Source: Isosphaeraceae bacterium EP7 (GTDB lineage Bacteria; Planctomycetota; Planctomycetia; Isosphaerales; Isosphaeraceae). From it: a DNA stretch of 64,000 nucleotides. Shown piece after piece: positions 1-7,890 of this stretch. Position 1 is the stretch's first letter, and the number at the start of each line of letters is the position of its first letter. The stretch is taken from the NCBI GenBank assembly GCA_038400315.1, contig CP151667.1, positions 3,545,174 to 3,609,173 of the forward strand, in the 5' to 3' direction. A program made the position numbers and the translations under genes. The notes below the pieces were generated by a model. The model worked only from the letters and a program-made list of their open reading frames with translations, did not search any database and was not told where the DNA came from.

Positions 1-2
1 TG

Positions 3-473
3 CACTACATCTACGCGGCCAGCGGCGACGAGACCACGCGCAAGCTGGCCTTGCTGCAAGCCGTCGGCTGGAACCCCATGTACCGCGAGCGGATCAACCC
101 CGCCCCGACCCTGCGGGTGGACGACCTGGCGGAGATGCCCACCGAGGCCAAGGGCGACGCCGCCGTCCCCGAGATCTTCGCGGCCATCAACGCCGACCGC
201 AAGCAGGCGAGCGCCAAGGCCCTTTCCTACCTGAACGCGGGTGGCTCGCCCGACCTGATCTTCGCCACGGCCCGCCGGATGATTTTCCACAAGGGCCGAG
301 ACAGCCACGACTACAAGTACGGGGCCGCCGCCTGGGAAGAATTCCGGCTCGCCGCCGACCCCCGCTGGCAGGCCCCCCTCGTCGCCGCCACCATGGCCAA
401 CCTCCCCGGCGCCGAGACCCCCGACAGCCCCCTGATGATCCGCGCCCGCGAGGCCGTGGCCCAGGCGCTCTGA
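3..473 (+). CDS. C-terminal part of an unrecognised protein (5' end outside window)
   Basis: The reading frame is open from base 3 to the stop at 471-473, so this is the last ~156 codons of a longer gene; the ATG at 51 is internal because the frame continues upstream of it. The visible part is helix-rich, starts HYIYAASGDETTRKLALLQ and contains a FHKGRDSHDYKYGAAAWEEF stretch. No catalytic motif, signal or membrane segment is visible. A strong hairpin follows 10 bases after the stop. I do not recognise the family. Confidence 0.8.
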   Translation, partial: HYIYAASGDETTRKLALLQAVGWNPMYRERINPAPTLRVDDLAEMPTEAKGDAAVPEIFAAINADRKQASAKALSYLNAGGSPDLIFATARRMIFHKGRDSHDYKYGAAAWEEFRLAADPRWQAPLVAATMANLPGAETPDSPLMIRAREAVAQAL

Positions 474-482
474 TTCGCTCAC

Positions 483-518
483 CCGAGGCCGTGCGACCTT
501 CGCATCGCACGGCCTCGG
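483..518 (+). terminator. Strong hairpin downstream of first gene
   Basis: A perfect 14-bp stem (483-496 pairing with 505-518) with an 8-nt loop lies 10 nt after the stop of the truncated gene. There is no T-run after it, so it may be an mRNA 3'-end stabiliser or a terminator of the U-tract-poor kind common in GC-rich genomes. Confidence 0.6.
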
Positions 519-552
519 CGTTCGATCCTCGGAACCGGCTTGGAGTCGGGCG

Positions 553-840
553 ATGAGGGGGCGAAGGTGCGGTTGGACCAGTCCGATCATGGCTGCTATC
601 ATTATAAGCATGTTGCTTTGTTGCTGGATTAAATCTATAATGAGAAAAGTATATTATGTGTTTGTGTCTATCGCCTCGATCGTCTGCTCGGCGATGATCT
701 TGAGGGCCTCTGGCCAGGGAATCAACTCCTTCGTTGGCTACCTGATTGTCATGGCGACGGCTGTGATGGTTTGCTTGCAGTGGCTGATTTTCCCCTCGTT
801 GGGCGCCCACCCCGGAAAGGTCAGCGATGGAGAAATCTAG
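553..840 (+). CDS. Small predicted membrane protein
   Basis: Up to 95 residues with about three hydrophobic segments (around MAAIIISMLLCCWI, VYYVFVSIASIVCSAMIL and FVGYLIVMATAVMVCLQWLI), which suits a small integral membrane protein. Start is uncertain: ATGs at 553, 589, 610 and 640 are all in frame and none has a clear Shine-Dalgarno site. Bases 590-670 are much more AT-rich than the surroundings, which may reflect recent acquisition or the hydrophobic coding content. No family recognised. Confidence 0.5.
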   Translation: MRGRRCGWTSPIMAAIIISMLLCCWIKSIMRKVYYVFVSIASIVCSAMILRASGQGINSFVGYLIVMATAVMVCLQWLIFPSLGAHPGKVSDGEI

Positions 841-981
841 ACGACCGACCATCCCTCATATCACCTGATCCGTCCGGGTTAGCGCCGAACGATGACCAGC
901 ATCCCCGGAGCCGAGACCCCGACTGCCCCTGATGATGCGCATCCGCTGGTTGGAACCACGGCTGAAACAAGGACTTGATTG

Positions 982-1836
982 ATGATCCTGGTGACCGGTG
1001 CGACGGGCAGCGTGGGCGGTGAGGTCCTGAAGCGGCTCTCGGCGAAGGGGGAGCGGGTTCGGGCCGTGACTCGTGATCGCCGCAAGGTGTGCGACCTCGA
1101 TTTGCCGGGGGTCGAGTGGATTGAGGGGGACTTTGATCGGCCGGAGACGATGGAGGCGGCCTGCTCCGGCGCGGATCGGGCGTTCCTCCTGACCAGTTCG
1201 TCGGATCGGGCGGAGGCCCAGCAGGTTGCGTTCGCGGTCTCGGCCGGGCGGGCCGGGGTCGGGCATCTGGTGAAGCTGTCGCAGCTGGGGGCGGAGCTGG
1301 ATTCCCCGGGGCGGTTCCAGCGGTATCACGCGGCGGTCGAGGCGGCCATCCGGGAGTCGGGGTTGGCCTTCACGTTCTTGCGGCCGAATCTGTTCATGCA
1401 GGGGCTCCTGAAGTTCCGGACCATGATCGCTGCCCAGGGCCTCTTCTTCATGGCCGCGGGCGACTCGCGGGTGAGCATGATTGATGTCCGCGACGTCGCG
1501 GATGTGGCCGTGGCGGCCCTGACTGAGGCCGGGCACGAGGGGAAGACTTACAACCTGACCGGGCCCGAGGCGCTGACGCATGACGAGATGGGCGAGCGGC
1601 TCTCGGCGGCCGTGGGGCGGAAGATCGCGTTCGTGAACCTGGAGCCCGAGGCGATGCGTCAGGCACTCATGGGCGTCGGGCTGCCGGACTGGCAGGTGGG
1701 CGGGCTGAGCGAGGAATATGCGATGTACCGGGCGGGCGAGGCCGCGGCCGTCGAGACCGGGGTCCGGGACGCCCTGGGGCGTGAGCCTCGAAACTTCGAC
1801 ACATTCGCCCGCGACTACGCGCCGATGTTCTCCTGA
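982..1836 (+). CDS. NmrA-like NAD(P)-binding SDR protein
   Basis: Atypical short-chain dehydrogenase of the NmrA/YtfG group, likely a redox sensor or quinone/NADPH-linked reductase in the cytoplasm. The N-terminus carries the Rossmann motif MILVTGATGSVGGEV, followed by the NADP-type basic patch RAVTRDRRK and the later FLRPNLFMQ and YNLTGPEALT segments typical of the family. About 284 residues, a normal length. The ATG at 982 is preferred over TTG at 979 because AAGGA at 969-973 then has 8-nt spacing. Substrate cannot be told from sequence. Confidence 0.85.
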   Translation: MILVTGATGSVGGEVLKRLSAKGERVRAVTRDRRKVCDLDLPGVEWIEGDFDRPETMEAACSGADRAFLLTSSSDRAEAQQVAFAVSAGRAGVGHLVKLSQLGAELDSPGRFQRYHAAVEAAIRESGLAFTFLRPNLFMQGLLKFRTMIAAQGLFFMAAGDSRVSMIDVRDVADVAVAALTEAGHEGKTYNLTGPEALTHDEMGERLSAAVGRKIAFVNLEPEAMRQALMGVGLPDWQVGGLSEEYAMYRAGEAAAVETGVRDALGREPRNFDTFARDYAPMFS

Positions 1837-1980
1837 CGCTCGGTTCGGCCCCGTCCCCTATGCCGCGATGGGTTCGTTCCGTCCGGGAGAAGGGCGCGAT
1901 CGGGAAGCCTCCGAGGCGGTCGGGCTTCGCTCGGTGTTTGCGCCCGTCGCGACGATCAGTGGAAGCGGATGGATCGAATC

Positions 1981-2211
1981 TCATTCGGCCGCCAGCTTCG
2001 CGTAGGACTCCAGGAAGCCGCATTTGGGGCAGCAGAAGGTGGTGACGGGGCGGCGGACCTTGCCCTTGAGTTTCAGGACGCCCGTCCACCAGGTTGAGGG
2101 TTCCGGGGTCCCTCCGATCCATTCGGCCTGCGTGTCCCGCCCGTAGCTGTGATCGATGAGGAAGCCATCGTCCATCGGCTGGGAGCACTTCGGGCAGTGG
2201 GGTTGCGGCAT
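1981..2211 (-). CDS. Small zinc-ribbon protein (DUF6487-like)
   Basis: A 76-residue protein with two CPxC knuckles: CPKCSQPMDDGF near the N-terminus and CCPKCGFLE near the C-terminus, giving a likely four-Cys zinc ribbon. The intervening WIGGTPEPSTWWTGVLKLKG stretch with paired Trp residues resembles small domains annotated DUF6487; that name is from memory. Role unknown. It lies convergent with the NmrA-like gene. Confidence 0.75.
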   Translation of the reverse strand: MPQPHCPKCSQPMDDGFLIDHSYGRDTQAEWIGGTPEPSTWWTGVLKLKGKVRRPVTTFCCPKCGFLESYAKLAAE

Positions 2212-2367
2212 GAATCCTCCGGGGGGTTTGGTTGGTCGGGACGTCGCGGGCCATTCGTCGGGCTCGGCCCGTTATTGGACAAAGAGGGGGGCGGGGGCCG
2301 ATGATCGGGGGGCGGTTCGTGGCCTTCGGCGGCGGTTTGTCGCGGCGGGTCGGGCCTGTTCAACCGG

Positions 2368-3072
2368 ATGGGATCGATGCACCAGACGTCGCACGATGAG
2401 TGGCACTTCACGGCGGGCGCGGCGGTCAGGGATGTCGTGATCGGCATGTCTGATGGGTTGACGGTCCCGTTCGCGCTGGCGGCGGGGCTGTCGGGGAGCG
2501 TGGCGTCGACGCGGATCATCGTGACGGCGGGGCTGGCCGAGATCGTCGCGGGGTCGATCGCGATGGGGCTGGGGGGTTATCTGGCGGCACGCAGCGAAGC
2601 GGAGCATTATGCAAGCGAGCGGGTACGCGAGGCCAGGGAGGTGGCCGAGGTGCCCGAGGTGGAGATGGCGGAGGTGGCCGCCGTGTTCCGCGGTTATGGG
2701 CTGACCGCCGAGGAGGCTGAGCCGATCGTGCTCGCCCTGAGCAAACGGCCCGAGGCCTGGGTCGACTTCATGATGAAGTTCGAGCTGGGGCTGGAGCCGC
2801 CCGACCCGAAGCGGGCCGTGACCAGCGCCCTGACGATCGCAGTCGCCTACATCGCCGGCGGCCTGATCCCGCTGGCCCCTTACATGGCAACGGGGTCGCC
2901 CGACTCGGCCCTGAATGCGTCGGTGGCCATCACGCTCGTCGCGCTGCTGATCTTCGGCTACGTCAAGGGGCGGTTCACCGGGGCGAAACCGTTGAGGAGC
3001 GCGCTGCAAACGGCGTTCATCGGCGGGATCGCGGCGGCGGCGGCCTTCGGGATCGCGCGGGTTATTTCCTGA
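2368..3072 (+). CDS. VIT1/CCC1 family Fe/Mn transporter
   Basis: Predicted inner-membrane divalent metal (Fe2+/Mn2+) exporter of the VIT1/CCC1 family. The N-terminal half has the family signature DVVIGMSDGLTVPFALAAGL and then GSIAMGLGGYLAARSEAEHY. A Glu-rich cytoplasmic stretch follows (EVAEVPEVEMAEVAAVF), matching the position of the metal-binding domain of VIT1, then three C-terminal membrane helices ending in FIGGIAAAAAFGIARVI. 234 residues is normal length. ATG 2368 and ATG 2377 are both possible; neither has an obvious ribosome-binding site. Confidence 0.88.
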   Translation: MGSMHQTSHDEWHFTAGAAVRDVVIGMSDGLTVPFALAAGLSGSVASTRIIVTAGLAEIVAGSIAMGLGGYLAARSEAEHYASERVREAREVAEVPEVEMAEVAAVFRGYGLTAEEAEPIVLALSKRPEAWVDFMMKFELGLEPPDPKRAVTSALTIAVAYIAGGLIPLAPYMATGSPDSALNASVAITLVALLIFGYVKGRFTGAKPLRSALQTAFIGGIAAAAAFGIARVIS

Positions 3073-3161
3073 AGGTAAGCGAGGGGATTCCGAGGGTGTC
3101 GCCAGGTCCGGGGCGCACGTTCCCCGGTGCCCGCCGGTTCAAGGGGCGGGCGTGGCTTGCT

Positions 3162-3176
3162 CCGAATTGCCAAAGA
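3162..3176 (-). repeat. Downstream box shared by both HGL-family genes (copy 1)
   Basis: Read on the minus strand this is TCTTTGGCAATTCGG, 20 nt past the stop of the HGL-family gene. The second HGL gene has TCTTTGACAATTCGG 31 nt past its stop (51491-51505), 14 of 15 bases identical. It contains a TTGRCA hexamer and may be a regulatory or processing site, or the edge of a duplicated segment. Confidence 0.5.
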
Positions 3177-3196
3177 ACGGCGGATGGTCGGGCGGA

Positions 3197-4393
3197 TCAG
3201 CGGGCGGCGAGGGTCAGCTCGCGGATGGCGGCGGCCCGGCGGCTGCGGCGGGCGCGGGCCCGGGGGGTGACGGGGCGGTCCTGGTCCTGGCGGCCTTGGC
3301 GGGGGGCTCGGGCCGGGACGATGGTCTGGATCTGGCCTGCGAGGCGAGCGGTCAGGCCAAAATAGTCGCGGGCGACGGGTTCGAGGGGGGGCGCTTGCTG
3401 CGAGGCGGGCGAGCTGTCGGGCCCCGGTTGGGTTCGTTCTGCCGCGGGGCTCGAACCGCCCGAGTCGGGGCCTTCGGGGGTAGGGTCGCCTTCGAACTCG
3501 CGTGCGGGGCCGCGGACGAAGGTGTGGTCCCTGGGGCGTTCCTGGTAGGAGTGGGTCATCTCGTCGAGCGGGGGCAGAGGCTTGTGGCGGCCCTGGTGGA
3601 GCAGGGCGATGGCCCAGCGCAGGCGGCGGAAGCTGGCGGTCTCGTAGCGCCGGAGCAGGATCAGGGTGGGGTCGTCGACGGCCGAGAGCCCCAGCGTGGT
3701 GGCTTCCTTCTGCTCATCCTCGATGGCGTCGAGGGTCTCGTGCTTGCGTGCCTGCAAGTCGTCGATCTTGTCGGCGACCAGCTCGCGCAGGTGGTCGAGC
3801 AGCAGGACGCCGGCGGCTGGGTCGAGCGGGGTGATGAGGTGGTCGTCCCTGAGGTCCAGCGGGATCCCGAGGAGGTCGAGGGCGAGCTTATTCTGGTCGT
3901 CGGTCCATCCCCCGGCGTGGTCGAGGGCCAGGCCCAGGGCGTCCCAGCGGGCGAGCAGCCAGTCGCAGCCGGGGGCGGTGGAAGCCAGGCGCGGGGCGAT
4001 GACGTCGGGCTTCCTGGGCAGGGCGCGGGCGAAATTGGCGGTCTCGGCCCGGCGCTCGTCGGCCCAGCAGTGGCCGGCCCGGCGGGCTTTAAAGTCGCGG
4101 GCGAGGTGCTCCTCGTTGCGGCAGCGCTCGATCCGGACGGTTTCGGCGGCGACGGTCTCGACCAGGTTCACCTCGAACGCATTCATCGGCCGCAGCGATG
4201 ATTGGAACTGCTCGGCGCGGCGGGCGAAGGCCTCGGCGTCCTGCATGGGATGCAGGGTGGTGGCGGCCAGGCCGTGGACCAGGCTATTCCGGCGCGACTT
4301 CGCCTTGCCCTCCTCGGTCTTCGGGCCGGTGCTGCGCATGGCGTTACGTCGATTGGCCTCGAGCCGCGCGGTGCTGACGATGAGCTTGGTCAT
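3197..4393 (-). CDS. HGL-family protein of unknown function, copy 1
   Basis: A 398-residue protein whose N-terminus holds the hallmark ANRRNAMRSTGPKTEEGKAK followed by SRRNSLVHGL, then SLRPMNAFEVNLVETVA, and a later DDPTLILLRRYETASFRR block; the tail is Pro/Arg-rich and low in complexity. The same blocks occur in the same order in the gene at 50215-51459, so the two are paralogues. The start at 4393 aligns with the paralogue's start, and the GGGAAAGCGACG before it matches the paralogue's ribosome-binding region. No enzymatic motif, membrane segment or signal is seen. Proteins with the NAxxSTGPxTxxGK...HGL motif are widespread, to my knowledge, as uncharacterised families in planctomycetes and acidobacteria. 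Confidence 0.8.
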   Translation of the reverse strand: MTKLIVSTARLEANRRNAMRSTGPKTEEGKAKSRRNSLVHGLAATTLHPMQDAEAFARRAEQFQSSLRPMNAFEVNLVETVAAETVRIERCRNEEHLARDFKARRAGHCWADERRAETANFARALPRKPDVIAPRLASTAPGCDWLLARWDALGLALDHAGGWTDDQNKLALDLLGIPLDLRDDHLITPLDPAAGVLLLDHLRELVADKIDDLQARKHETLDAIEDEQKEATTLGLSAVDDPTLILLRRYETASFRRLRWAIALLHQGRHKPLPPLDEMTHSYQERPRDHTFVRGPAREFEGDPTPEGPDSGGSSPAAERTQPGPDSSPASQQAPPLEPVARDYFGLTARLAGQIQTIVPARAPRQGRQDQDRPVTPRARARRSRRAAAIRELTLAAR

Positions 4394-4464
4394 GGGGGCG
4401 TCGTCGCTTTCCCAGATCGTGGTGTGCATCAAGTGCGCCTCGCCGGCATCGGCGAGCTAGCCTT

Positions 4465-4515
4465 GCTCACGCGACGTCGCGCGAGCGGGGCCTCTCATGG
4501 AGATAATCCTTTTTG
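4465..4515 (-). promoter_or_regulatory. Conserved upstream element of HGL-family copy 1
   Basis: A 22-bp near-perfect palindrome (4465-4486, core CGCGACGTCGCG at 4470-4481, one mismatched pair) sits 71 nt before the start codon. Upstream on the minus strand lie TCTCCATGAGAGGC (4503-4490) and AAAAAGGATTA just before it. The second HGL gene has the same order: AGGAT, TCTCCAATAGAGGC, then CGCGATGTCGCG, with the palindrome 73 nt from its start. It could be an operator or an mRNA leader hairpin. Confidence 0.55.
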
Positions 4516-4751
4516 GACGCGAATTAGTTCTGCCTAAATGGGAAATCTCGCCAAGTATTGGGAAATTTCCCCGCGGGGGCGAGCCCAGAATGAGATGGCA
4601 TCGATGTCTGTGATGTATTTAGACATCTTGTGAGTGCTTGTTTGCTGCTGGCGGTCTAAAATGTGCTATCGATCGGGAGACGACCCGGTGGTACGCTCGC
4701 ATCGCAAGCGTGGCGGCGGGGAGGCGCCCGCCTTTGGATCGGGGATGGGTC

Positions 4752-5507
4752 ATGTCGGCAGAATTTCAGGTGCCGTTTCGTTATCGGGTCAGCTCGGCGG
4801 CCTCCCCCTCCCCCGGCGTGCGGCCCCGGTTCTGGAGGGGCCTGAGGCACGACCCCTGGCAGAGGCTGGGGGTCATGGCCGTCGCCTTGCTGCCGGTGCT
4901 GGGCCTGGCGATGATCGGGGCCGGGATGCTGCTCTGGCAATCGGCTCGCGGGATCAAGGCCCAGGGGTTTGCCGCGCTGCTCTGCGGCTGCGGGGCCCTG
5001 GTGGCGGCGCTCGGCCCGCTGGTCGGGGTGGTGGCGACGCGGACGGCGCTGAGCACGGCGCGGCGATTCGCCGACGGCCAGCTCATCCCCGGGGTGGTCG
5101 TCTCCACAAAACCGCTGGTGGTGATGGCGCTGGCCGACCTGGGCATCGGCCGCCAGGGCGAGGAGTTCGCGCTGGGGAGGCTGAGGCCGAGCACGCTGCC
5201 GTCGGAGCCGCACGAGCCCGGGACGCGCATCGCCTGCCTGGCGAGGGTCGCCGCGGAGGGGCACGGGCATTACCTCTGGTTCACCCCGCACCCGATCTGC
5301 TGGGGGACCGGCGAGTCCTTCGAGCTGAAACGATGCCTCGACCGCCTGGGTGAGGCCCCCTTCCGGCGGCTGGAGGCCCTGCTGAGACGCGGACCCGTGC
5401 CGCAGCAGGACCAGGAGATCGTGGTGCTCGACGCCGCCGACAAGGTGCTCGACATCCGCCATTACTGGCAGGCCGTCGCCTCAGCCCAGGACGAGAAGCG
5501 GGCCTGA
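4752..5507 (+). CDS. Two-helix membrane protein, possibly DUF3239-like
   Basis: About 251 residues. After a short cytoplasmic start come two transmembrane helices (LGVMAVALLPVLGLAMIGAG and GFAALLCGCGALVAALGPLV), then a soluble domain with PGVVVSTKPLVVMALADLGI and GTRIACLARVAAEGHGHYLW. This resembles proteins annotated DUF3239, but I hold that name loosely. ATG 4752 is chosen because a G-rich stretch precedes it; the frame is open to 4638 but that extension looks non-coding. A textbook terminator follows at 5541. Confidence 0.75.
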   Translation: MSAEFQVPFRYRVSSAASPSPGVRPRFWRGLRHDPWQRLGVMAVALLPVLGLAMIGAGMLLWQSARGIKAQGFAALLCGCGALVAALGPLVGVVATRTALSTARRFADGQLIPGVVVSTKPLVVMALADLGIGRQGEEFALGRLRPSTLPSEPHEPGTRIACLARVAAEGHGHYLWFTPHPICWGTGESFELKRCLDRLGEAPFRRLEALLRRGPVPQQDQEIVVLDAADKVLDIRHYWQAVASAQDEKRA

Positions 5508-5540
5508 GCCCCCGGGCCCCTCGATCGATCTCTTGCAAGG

Positions 5541-5575
5541 CCGCGGCGCGTCTCACGGAGCGCGCCGCGGTTTTT
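5541..5575 (+). terminator. Rho-independent terminator
   Basis: A perfect 10-bp GC stem, CCGCGGCGCG (5541-5550) with CGCGCCGCGG (5561-5570), 10-nt loop, followed directly by TTTTT. It ends transcription of the gene at 4752-5507 just before the PadR promoter. Confidence 0.85.
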
Positions 5576-5578
5576 CGC

Positions 5579-5606
5579 TTGACAGCGCCTTCGGTCCCGC
5601 TACCCT
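5579..5606 (+). promoter_or_regulatory. Candidate sigma-70 promoter of padR-type gene
   Basis: A perfect TTGACA (5579-5584) is followed after 16 nt by TACCCT (5601-5606), a weak -10. It lies just after the preceding terminator and about 37 nt before the PadR start codon, where a promoter is required. Confidence 0.45.
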
Positions 5607-5642
5607 GTTATGCGTGGTAGCGATGGCTGGGGGCGAGGACGC

Positions 5643-5975
5643 ATGCTTCCTTGGGAGACGCAACTGCGCAAGGGGGTGGTCGAGCTGGCGGTGCTGGCCT
5701 CGATCGCCCGCGGCGAGACGTACGGGTATCGGATCGTGGAGGCGTTGCGCAGCCACCCCGGCCTGGAATTCACCGAGAGCACGGTGTACCCGGTGCTGAC
5801 GAGGCTGGCGCGTGACGGGTTCCTGGCGGTCCGCACGGCGCCATCGCCGAGCGGCCCGACCAGGCAGTATTACCGCCTGACGGACGAAGGGCGGGCGAGG
5901 CTGGACGAGATGGCCGGGCGCTGGCGGACGGTGGCCGGTTCGATCGAGGCATTCCTGCGAGGGGCCCACGAATGA
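5643..5975 (+). CDS. PadR family transcriptional regulator
   Basis: A 110-residue winged-helix regulator of the small PadR-s2 type. The diagnostic run is LAVLASIARGETYGYRIVEA, then FTESTVYPVLTRLARDGFL and RQYYRLTDEGRARLDEM, covering the HTH and wing. The start at 5643 follows GAGGA (5635-5639) with short spacing; ATG 5610 is also in frame. Its stop overlaps the start of the next gene by 4 bp (ATGA), so the two are translationally coupled. PadR proteins usually repress their own operon; the partner is a HAAS-type membrane protein. Confidence 0.9.
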   Translation: MLPWETQLRKGVVELAVLASIARGETYGYRIVEALRSHPGLEFTESTVYPVLTRLARDGFLAVRTAPSPSGPTRQYYRLTDEGRARLDEMAGRWRTVAGSIEAFLRGAHE

Positions 5976-6598
5976 CGGTGACGGCAATGCGACTGGACGA
6001 CGCGCTGCAAGCCCTGGTGGACGCCCGGCTCGACACCATCGACCGGATGCTGATGGGCCACCTGCCCAGGCGCGACCGCCTGGCGATCGTGCAGGACGTG
6101 GAGGGTCAGATTGATGAGATGCTCGACGGGTTGGGGACAGAGGGGGTGACCCGCGAGGCTTTGATGTCGATCTTGGCCCGGCTGGATCCGCCCGAGGCTT
6201 ATATTCCCGAGCCTGAGGGTCGAGAGATGGTCGTTCCGCCGCGTCGGGTGAGCATGCCGGCGGACCTGGGAGTGGATCGGCGGGCGCCGGCGACGGGCCT
6301 TGCTCGCCCGGCGAAGGCGAGCGGGATCGTCGGGCTGATCTCGCTGGTTGGCGGTGCGCTGGGGACCGTGCTGGGCTATGTGTTGGCGTTGATGACGGGA
6401 TCGATGGTCCTGTTCTACCTCGGATGCTTTGGGTCGCTCGGTGCGATGCTGTGCGGCGGCACCGTGGCGATCACGCTGGCGGCCTGTTTTCGACGCGGTG
6501 GGGAGTGGGCAACCGTTGGCCTGGTGACCGGGATCCTGGCCGTCGTTTCCTCGCTGATGACGGTGGCGATGGTTTTCACGGGAGTAATCCCCGTCTAG
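5972..6598 (+). CDS. PadR-coupled membrane protein with HAAS-like domain
   Basis: 208 residues. The N-terminal ~70 residues are helical (LDTIDRMLMGHLPRRDRLAI, VEGQIDEMLDGLG, LARLDPPEAYIP) and resemble the HAAS/DUF1700 signalling domain that accompanies PadR regulators. Three transmembrane helices follow (KASGIVGLISLVGGALGTVL; LGCFGSLGAMLCGG; VGLVTGILAVVSSLMTVAMV). The 4-bp overlap with the PadR gene supports a sensor/repressor unit responding to a membrane event. Which signal is sensed is unknown. HAAS assignment is from pattern and context. Confidence 0.7.
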   Translation: MTVTAMRLDDALQALVDARLDTIDRMLMGHLPRRDRLAIVQDVEGQIDEMLDGLGTEGVTREALMSILARLDPPEAYIPEPEGREMVVPPRRVSMPADLGVDRRAPATGLARPAKASGIVGLISLVGGALGTVLGYVLALMTGSMVLFYLGCFGSLGAMLCGGTVAITLAACFRRGGEWATVGLVTGILAVVSSLMTVAMVFTGVIPV

Positions 6599-6752
6599 CC
6601 TTCGAGCTGGGCCAGCCCCGACGATCGTTGCAACGGTCGCTTCCGGAGTGGGCGTGGTGGCGGGCGTTGGTTCCCCGATCGAAAGCGGCACGGGAGATGC
6701 CGATATCGAGAAGGGTTCCACCCGCCCTTCGCATCGATCATGGAGGATCGTG

Positions 6753-7205
6753 ATGAACCGCCGAATTCTCGCCGCCGTCGTTTTGCTCGCCGGACCGGGT
6801 TGCTCCATGATCGAGCGTGCCGACACGGCCATCGCTCAGCTTGGGACGGCCAACACCCAGCTCATGACGGCCAATGCGCAGCTGGGGACGGCCAACCAGC
6901 AGCTGACGGACATGCAGGGGAAGCTGGTCGAGGCGAATACGCAGCTCATCGCGGCGAACAAGCGGCTGGATGAGACGAATGCGAACATCGCCCGGACGAA
7001 CGGCAAGCTGGACACGACGAACGTCAGCCTGACCCAGACGAACGGCAAGCTGGAAGAGACCAACGGCAAGTTCAACCAGACCATCGCCGGGCTGGGCGAG
7101 ACGAACGTGAGCCTGGGCAAGACGAACGAGAAGTTCGACCAGACCAATTCCAAGCTGGGGGTCATCAGCCAGGCGATCGACAAGGTGCCGCTGCTGAGGC
7201 GCTGA
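6753..7205 (+). CDS. Lipoprotein made of exact heptad 'LxxTN' repeats
   Basis: 150 residues. A hydrophobic signal MNRRILAAVVLLAGPGC ends in a Cys with an atypical lipobox. From about residue 28 to the end the protein is 16 consecutive 7-residue units of the form xLxxTNx (for example QLGTANT, KLDTTNV, SLGKTNE) with no insertion, so it should form a long uninterrupted parallel coiled coil. GGAGG at 6742-6746 with 6-nt spacing fixes the start. A role as an envelope spacer or tether, like Lpp, is inferred from shape only. It ends VPLLRR. Confidence 0.75.
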   Translation: MNRRILAAVVLLAGPGCSMIERADTAIAQLGTANTQLMTANAQLGTANQQLTDMQGKLVEANTQLIAANKRLDETNANIARTNGKLDTTNVSLTQTNGKLEETNGKFNQTIAGLGETNVSLGKTNEKFDQTNSKLGVISQAIDKVPLLRR

Positions 7206-7260
7206 GCAAATCCGGGTGGCACGGAGGGGACGACGCCGGGTCCAGTGTGGCCGCCGTCCC

Positions 7261-7307
7261 ATGACTTGCCGATTTCGGCGACGAGCCGAGGTTCGTCGCC
7301 GAGTCAT
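7261..7307 (+). terminator. Two-part hairpin after heptad-repeat lipoprotein
   Basis: A perfect 10-bp stem (7275-7284 with 7293-7302, loop 8) is enclosed by a second complementary pair ATGACT (7261-7266) and AGTCAT (7302-7307). No T-run follows. It is the only structure seen in the 304-nt gap 7206-7509. Confidence 0.4.
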
Positions 7308-7509
7308 GTTGCCCGGCATGCGCCATCGAGGCGAGGCCTGACGAGCGTTCGGGCATGGACGCCGGGGCGGTCGTTGACCCGGCCCACGGCTACCGCCCGA
7401 CGACTCAACCTCTGGCCACCAATCCGACCCCGACCCGGGACGCGGCCGACCGTCTGCGGCAGCCCATGGCGGCGATCAGGCCGGTGGCGAGCAGGCAGAG
7501 TCGAGGCGT

Positions 7510-7890
7510 TCAGGGGCCGTCTCGGCGATCTTCGTTGGCTTCGCGAGGCGCAGCCCATCGCATGACTAGGCCAGCGATGGAGGACGTGAGCACAGCGATG
7601 ACGATGCTCGCGAAGTCGGGTCTCGACGATCCGACGGGAGAGGCAGCCAGGGAGGCAGCGAAGGTGGCCGGGAAGAGGAGGCCGCGGTCTCGGCGCCCCG
7701 AAGCGAAGGCGAGGCAGAGGCCCCCTGGGAACGCCGCGGCTCCACAGACCAGCGCACTGCCGAGGGGGGCGCCGAGGGGATCGATGACCAGCTTCATCGC
7801 GCCGACTGTGAAGGCGGCGATGCCTGAAGACATCACCAAGAGAAGGGCCAGATTCATGGGGGGGCGATTCCCTGCCGTGAACTGCGTCAT
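7510..7890 (-). CDS. Small membrane protein coupled to rnhA
   Basis: 126 residues with about four hydrophobic helices (LALLLVMSSGIAAFTVGAM, GSALVCGAAAFPGGLCLAF, LLFPATFAASLAAS, ASIVIAVLTSSIAGLVMRW). Its ATG overlaps the rnhA stop as ATGA (7887-7890), so it is read by translational coupling. An internal Met at 7857 with AGGGA upstream is an alternative start. No family recognised. Confidence 0.6.
   Translation of the reverse strand: MTQFTAGNRPPMNLALLLVMSSGIAAFTVGAMKLVIDPLGAPLGSALVCGAAAFPGGLCLAFASGRRDRGLLFPATFAASLAASPVGSSRPDFASIVIAVLTSSIAGLVMRWAAPREANEDRRDGP

Noticed and set aside
3152-4201. 349-codon plus-strand open frame
   Set aside because: Opposite strand of HGL copy 1, whose protein is supported by a paralogue; the plus frame is Gly/Val low complexity.
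6753-7205. CRISPR-like repeat array (21-bp period)
   Set aside because: The periodicity comes from a heptad-repeat protein in frame, with varying codons and no spacer-repeat structure.
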